Of a stretch of 23,454 nucleotides of DNA, positions 22,558-23,454 are shown in pieces; the first letter of the stretch is position 1, and every line of letters starts with the position of its first letter. The stretch is taken from NCBI GenBank assembly GCA_030152105.1, contig JASLIH010000118.1, positions 1-23,454 on the forward strand, read 5' to 3'. This DNA is from Actinomycetes bacterium. Its GTDB lineage: Bacteria > Actinomycetota > CALGFH01. The notes under the pieces are model-generated. The model worked only from the letters and a program-made list of their open reading frames with translations. It searched no databases and was not told the origin of the DNA. A program made the translations under genes and the position numbers.

Positions 22558-23454
22558 TCAGGGCTCGATCGTGACCTTGATGGCCTCGCCGGTGGTCATG
22601 GTGTGGATGCCCGCGACCGTCTCCTCCAGGGGGAGGCGGTGGGTGATGAGGTCGGCCACCGGGACCACGCCGGAGGCGATCAGCTCCAGGGCCTGCCGGT
22701 TGTGGGCGGGGGTGGAGCCGTTGGCGCCGACGATGCCGACCTCGCGGTAGTGGACGATGTTGGCGTCGCAGGTGATGGTGGGGCGGTCCTTGGGCAGGCC
22801 GCCGAAGAAGCTGACCGTGCCCCGGCGGGCGGCCATGCGCAGGGCGTCCTCCTGGGCCTCGCCGGAGCCGGCGGCCACGACGACGACGTCGGCCCCCCGC
22901 CCGCCGGTCAGCTCGCGGACCGCCGCGACGGTGTCGGTGCCGTCGGCCACGACCGCCTCGTCGGGGGCGACCAGGGTGGCCGCCAGGGCCAGGCGCCGGG
23001 CGCTCCGCTCCACCAGGAGCACCCGGGCCGCGCCCCGGTCCCGGGCCAGCCGGACGTGCAGGCAGCCGATCGGCCCGGCCCCGACCACCACCACCGTCTG
23101 GCCCTCGCCGACCCGGGCCAGCTCCTGGCCGTTGATGACGCAGGAGAGCGGCTCGGCCAGCGACGCCTCGGCGAACGACAGCCCGTCGGGGATGCGGTTG
23201 ACGCCGTCGACGGCCAGCACCTTGGCCGGGACCCGCATCAGCTCGGCGAAGCCGCCGTCGTACTGGTAGCCGATCAGCTCCTGGTTGGGGCAGACCGTCA
23301 TGCGGCCGTTGCGGCACTCGTGGCAGGTGCCGTCGGGGATGGCCGCGATCACCTGGACCCTGTCCCCCACCGACCAGCCGCCGGCACCCTCGCCGACCTC
23401 GACGACCTCGCCGGCGACCTCGTGGCCGAGCACGCGAGGCGGGCTCAGGTTGGG
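22558..23454 (-). CDS. Zinc-dependent alcohol/polyol dehydrogenase, 5' end cut by the window
   Basis: At least 299 residues of an MDR-family zinc alcohol dehydrogenase; the N-terminal about 50 residues lie past the right edge, as the frame is open to the last base. Visible are GHEVAGEVVEVG (catalytic zinc region), the structural-zinc-like loop PDGTCHECRNGRMTVC, GYQYDGGFAE and the Rossmann motif VVGAGPIG. The structural loop has three Cys with Asp at the place of the usual first Cys, so structural zinc may be bound with an Asp ligand or not at all. The family oxidises alcohols, polyols or threonine with NAD(P). It converges on the SDR gene. It may serve the amine pathway as the alcohol-oxidising step, but sugar alcohol use is equally possible. 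Confidence 0.87.
   Translation of the reverse strand, partial: PNLSPPRVLGHEVAGEVVEVGEGAGGWSVGDRVQVIAAIPDGTCHECRNGRMTVCPNQELIGYQYDGGFAELMRVPAKVLAVDGVNRIPDGLSFAEASLAEPLSCVINGQELARVGEGQTVVVVGAGPIGCLHVRLARDRGAARVLLVERSARRLALAATLVAPDEAVVADGTDTVAAVRELTGGRGADVVVVAAGSGEAQEDALRMAARRGTVSFFGGLPKDRPTITCDANIVHYREVGIVGANGSTPAHNRQALELIASGVVPVADLITHRLPLEETVAGIHTMTTGEAIKVTIEP

Overview
The window is a gene-dense, very GC-rich stretch with strong G/C bias at third codon positions, several GTG/TTG starts, and apparent leaderless starts (TANNNT, six bases, then ATG). Together with a BTAD/SARP-type STAND regulator, a mycobacterial Sdh1-like complex II, an alkyltransferase-like protein paired with a HhH-GPD protein, and a SWIM-domain orphan, this points to Actinomycetota, probably a soil lineage. 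The genus cannot be named from sequence alone. No rRNA, intact tRNA, CRISPR array, insertion sequence or prophage gene was recognised. The first 264 bases hold nothing I can support.

Layout. (1) 265-4851, mixed genes: a small SWIM zinc-finger protein (-), an internally duplicated membrane protein resembling DUF6766 (-), an exported twin-arginine lipoprotein with an intradiol dioxygenase fold (+), an endonuclease/exonuclease/phosphatase-fold hydrolase (-) and a binuclear-metal amidohydrolase (+). (2) 4859-7777, four tandem minus-strand genes: patatin-like lipase, PlsC-like acyltransferase, HhH-GPD base-excision protein, alkyltransferase-like protein. (3) 7851-15253: a 1161-residue SARP/STAND regulator reading away from the patatin gene, then, after an array of 11-bp-phased repeats abutting a -10 box, a small USP-like gene and the three genes of a complex II (membrane subunit, flavoprotein, iron-sulfur subunit). 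(4) 15250-16236: a membrane protein of unknown function (-). (5) 16337-23454, an apparent amine-utilisation island: glutamine-synthetase-like gamma-glutamyl-amine ligase and aldehyde dehydrogenase (+, overlapping), acetamidase/formamidase and APC permease (-), short-chain dehydrogenase (+), and a zinc alcohol dehydrogenase cut by the right edge (-).

How the parts may work together. The clearest regulatory hypothesis is that the SARP regulator binds the phased repeats just 3' of its own gene and drives the USP-like/complex II operon. The membrane subunit has a Cys/His cluster at the end of a transmembrane helix, which fits the type F complex II (mycobacterial Sdh1) known to hold a Rieske-type cluster in the membrane. 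In the last third, permease, ligase, aldehyde dehydrogenase and amidase form a plausible route: amine uptake, gamma-glutamylation, oxidation, amide cleavage. The amidase family differs from the PuuD-type hydrolase usual at the last step. Convergent genes meet with gaps of 7-19 bases or overlap by stop codons, with no obvious terminators.
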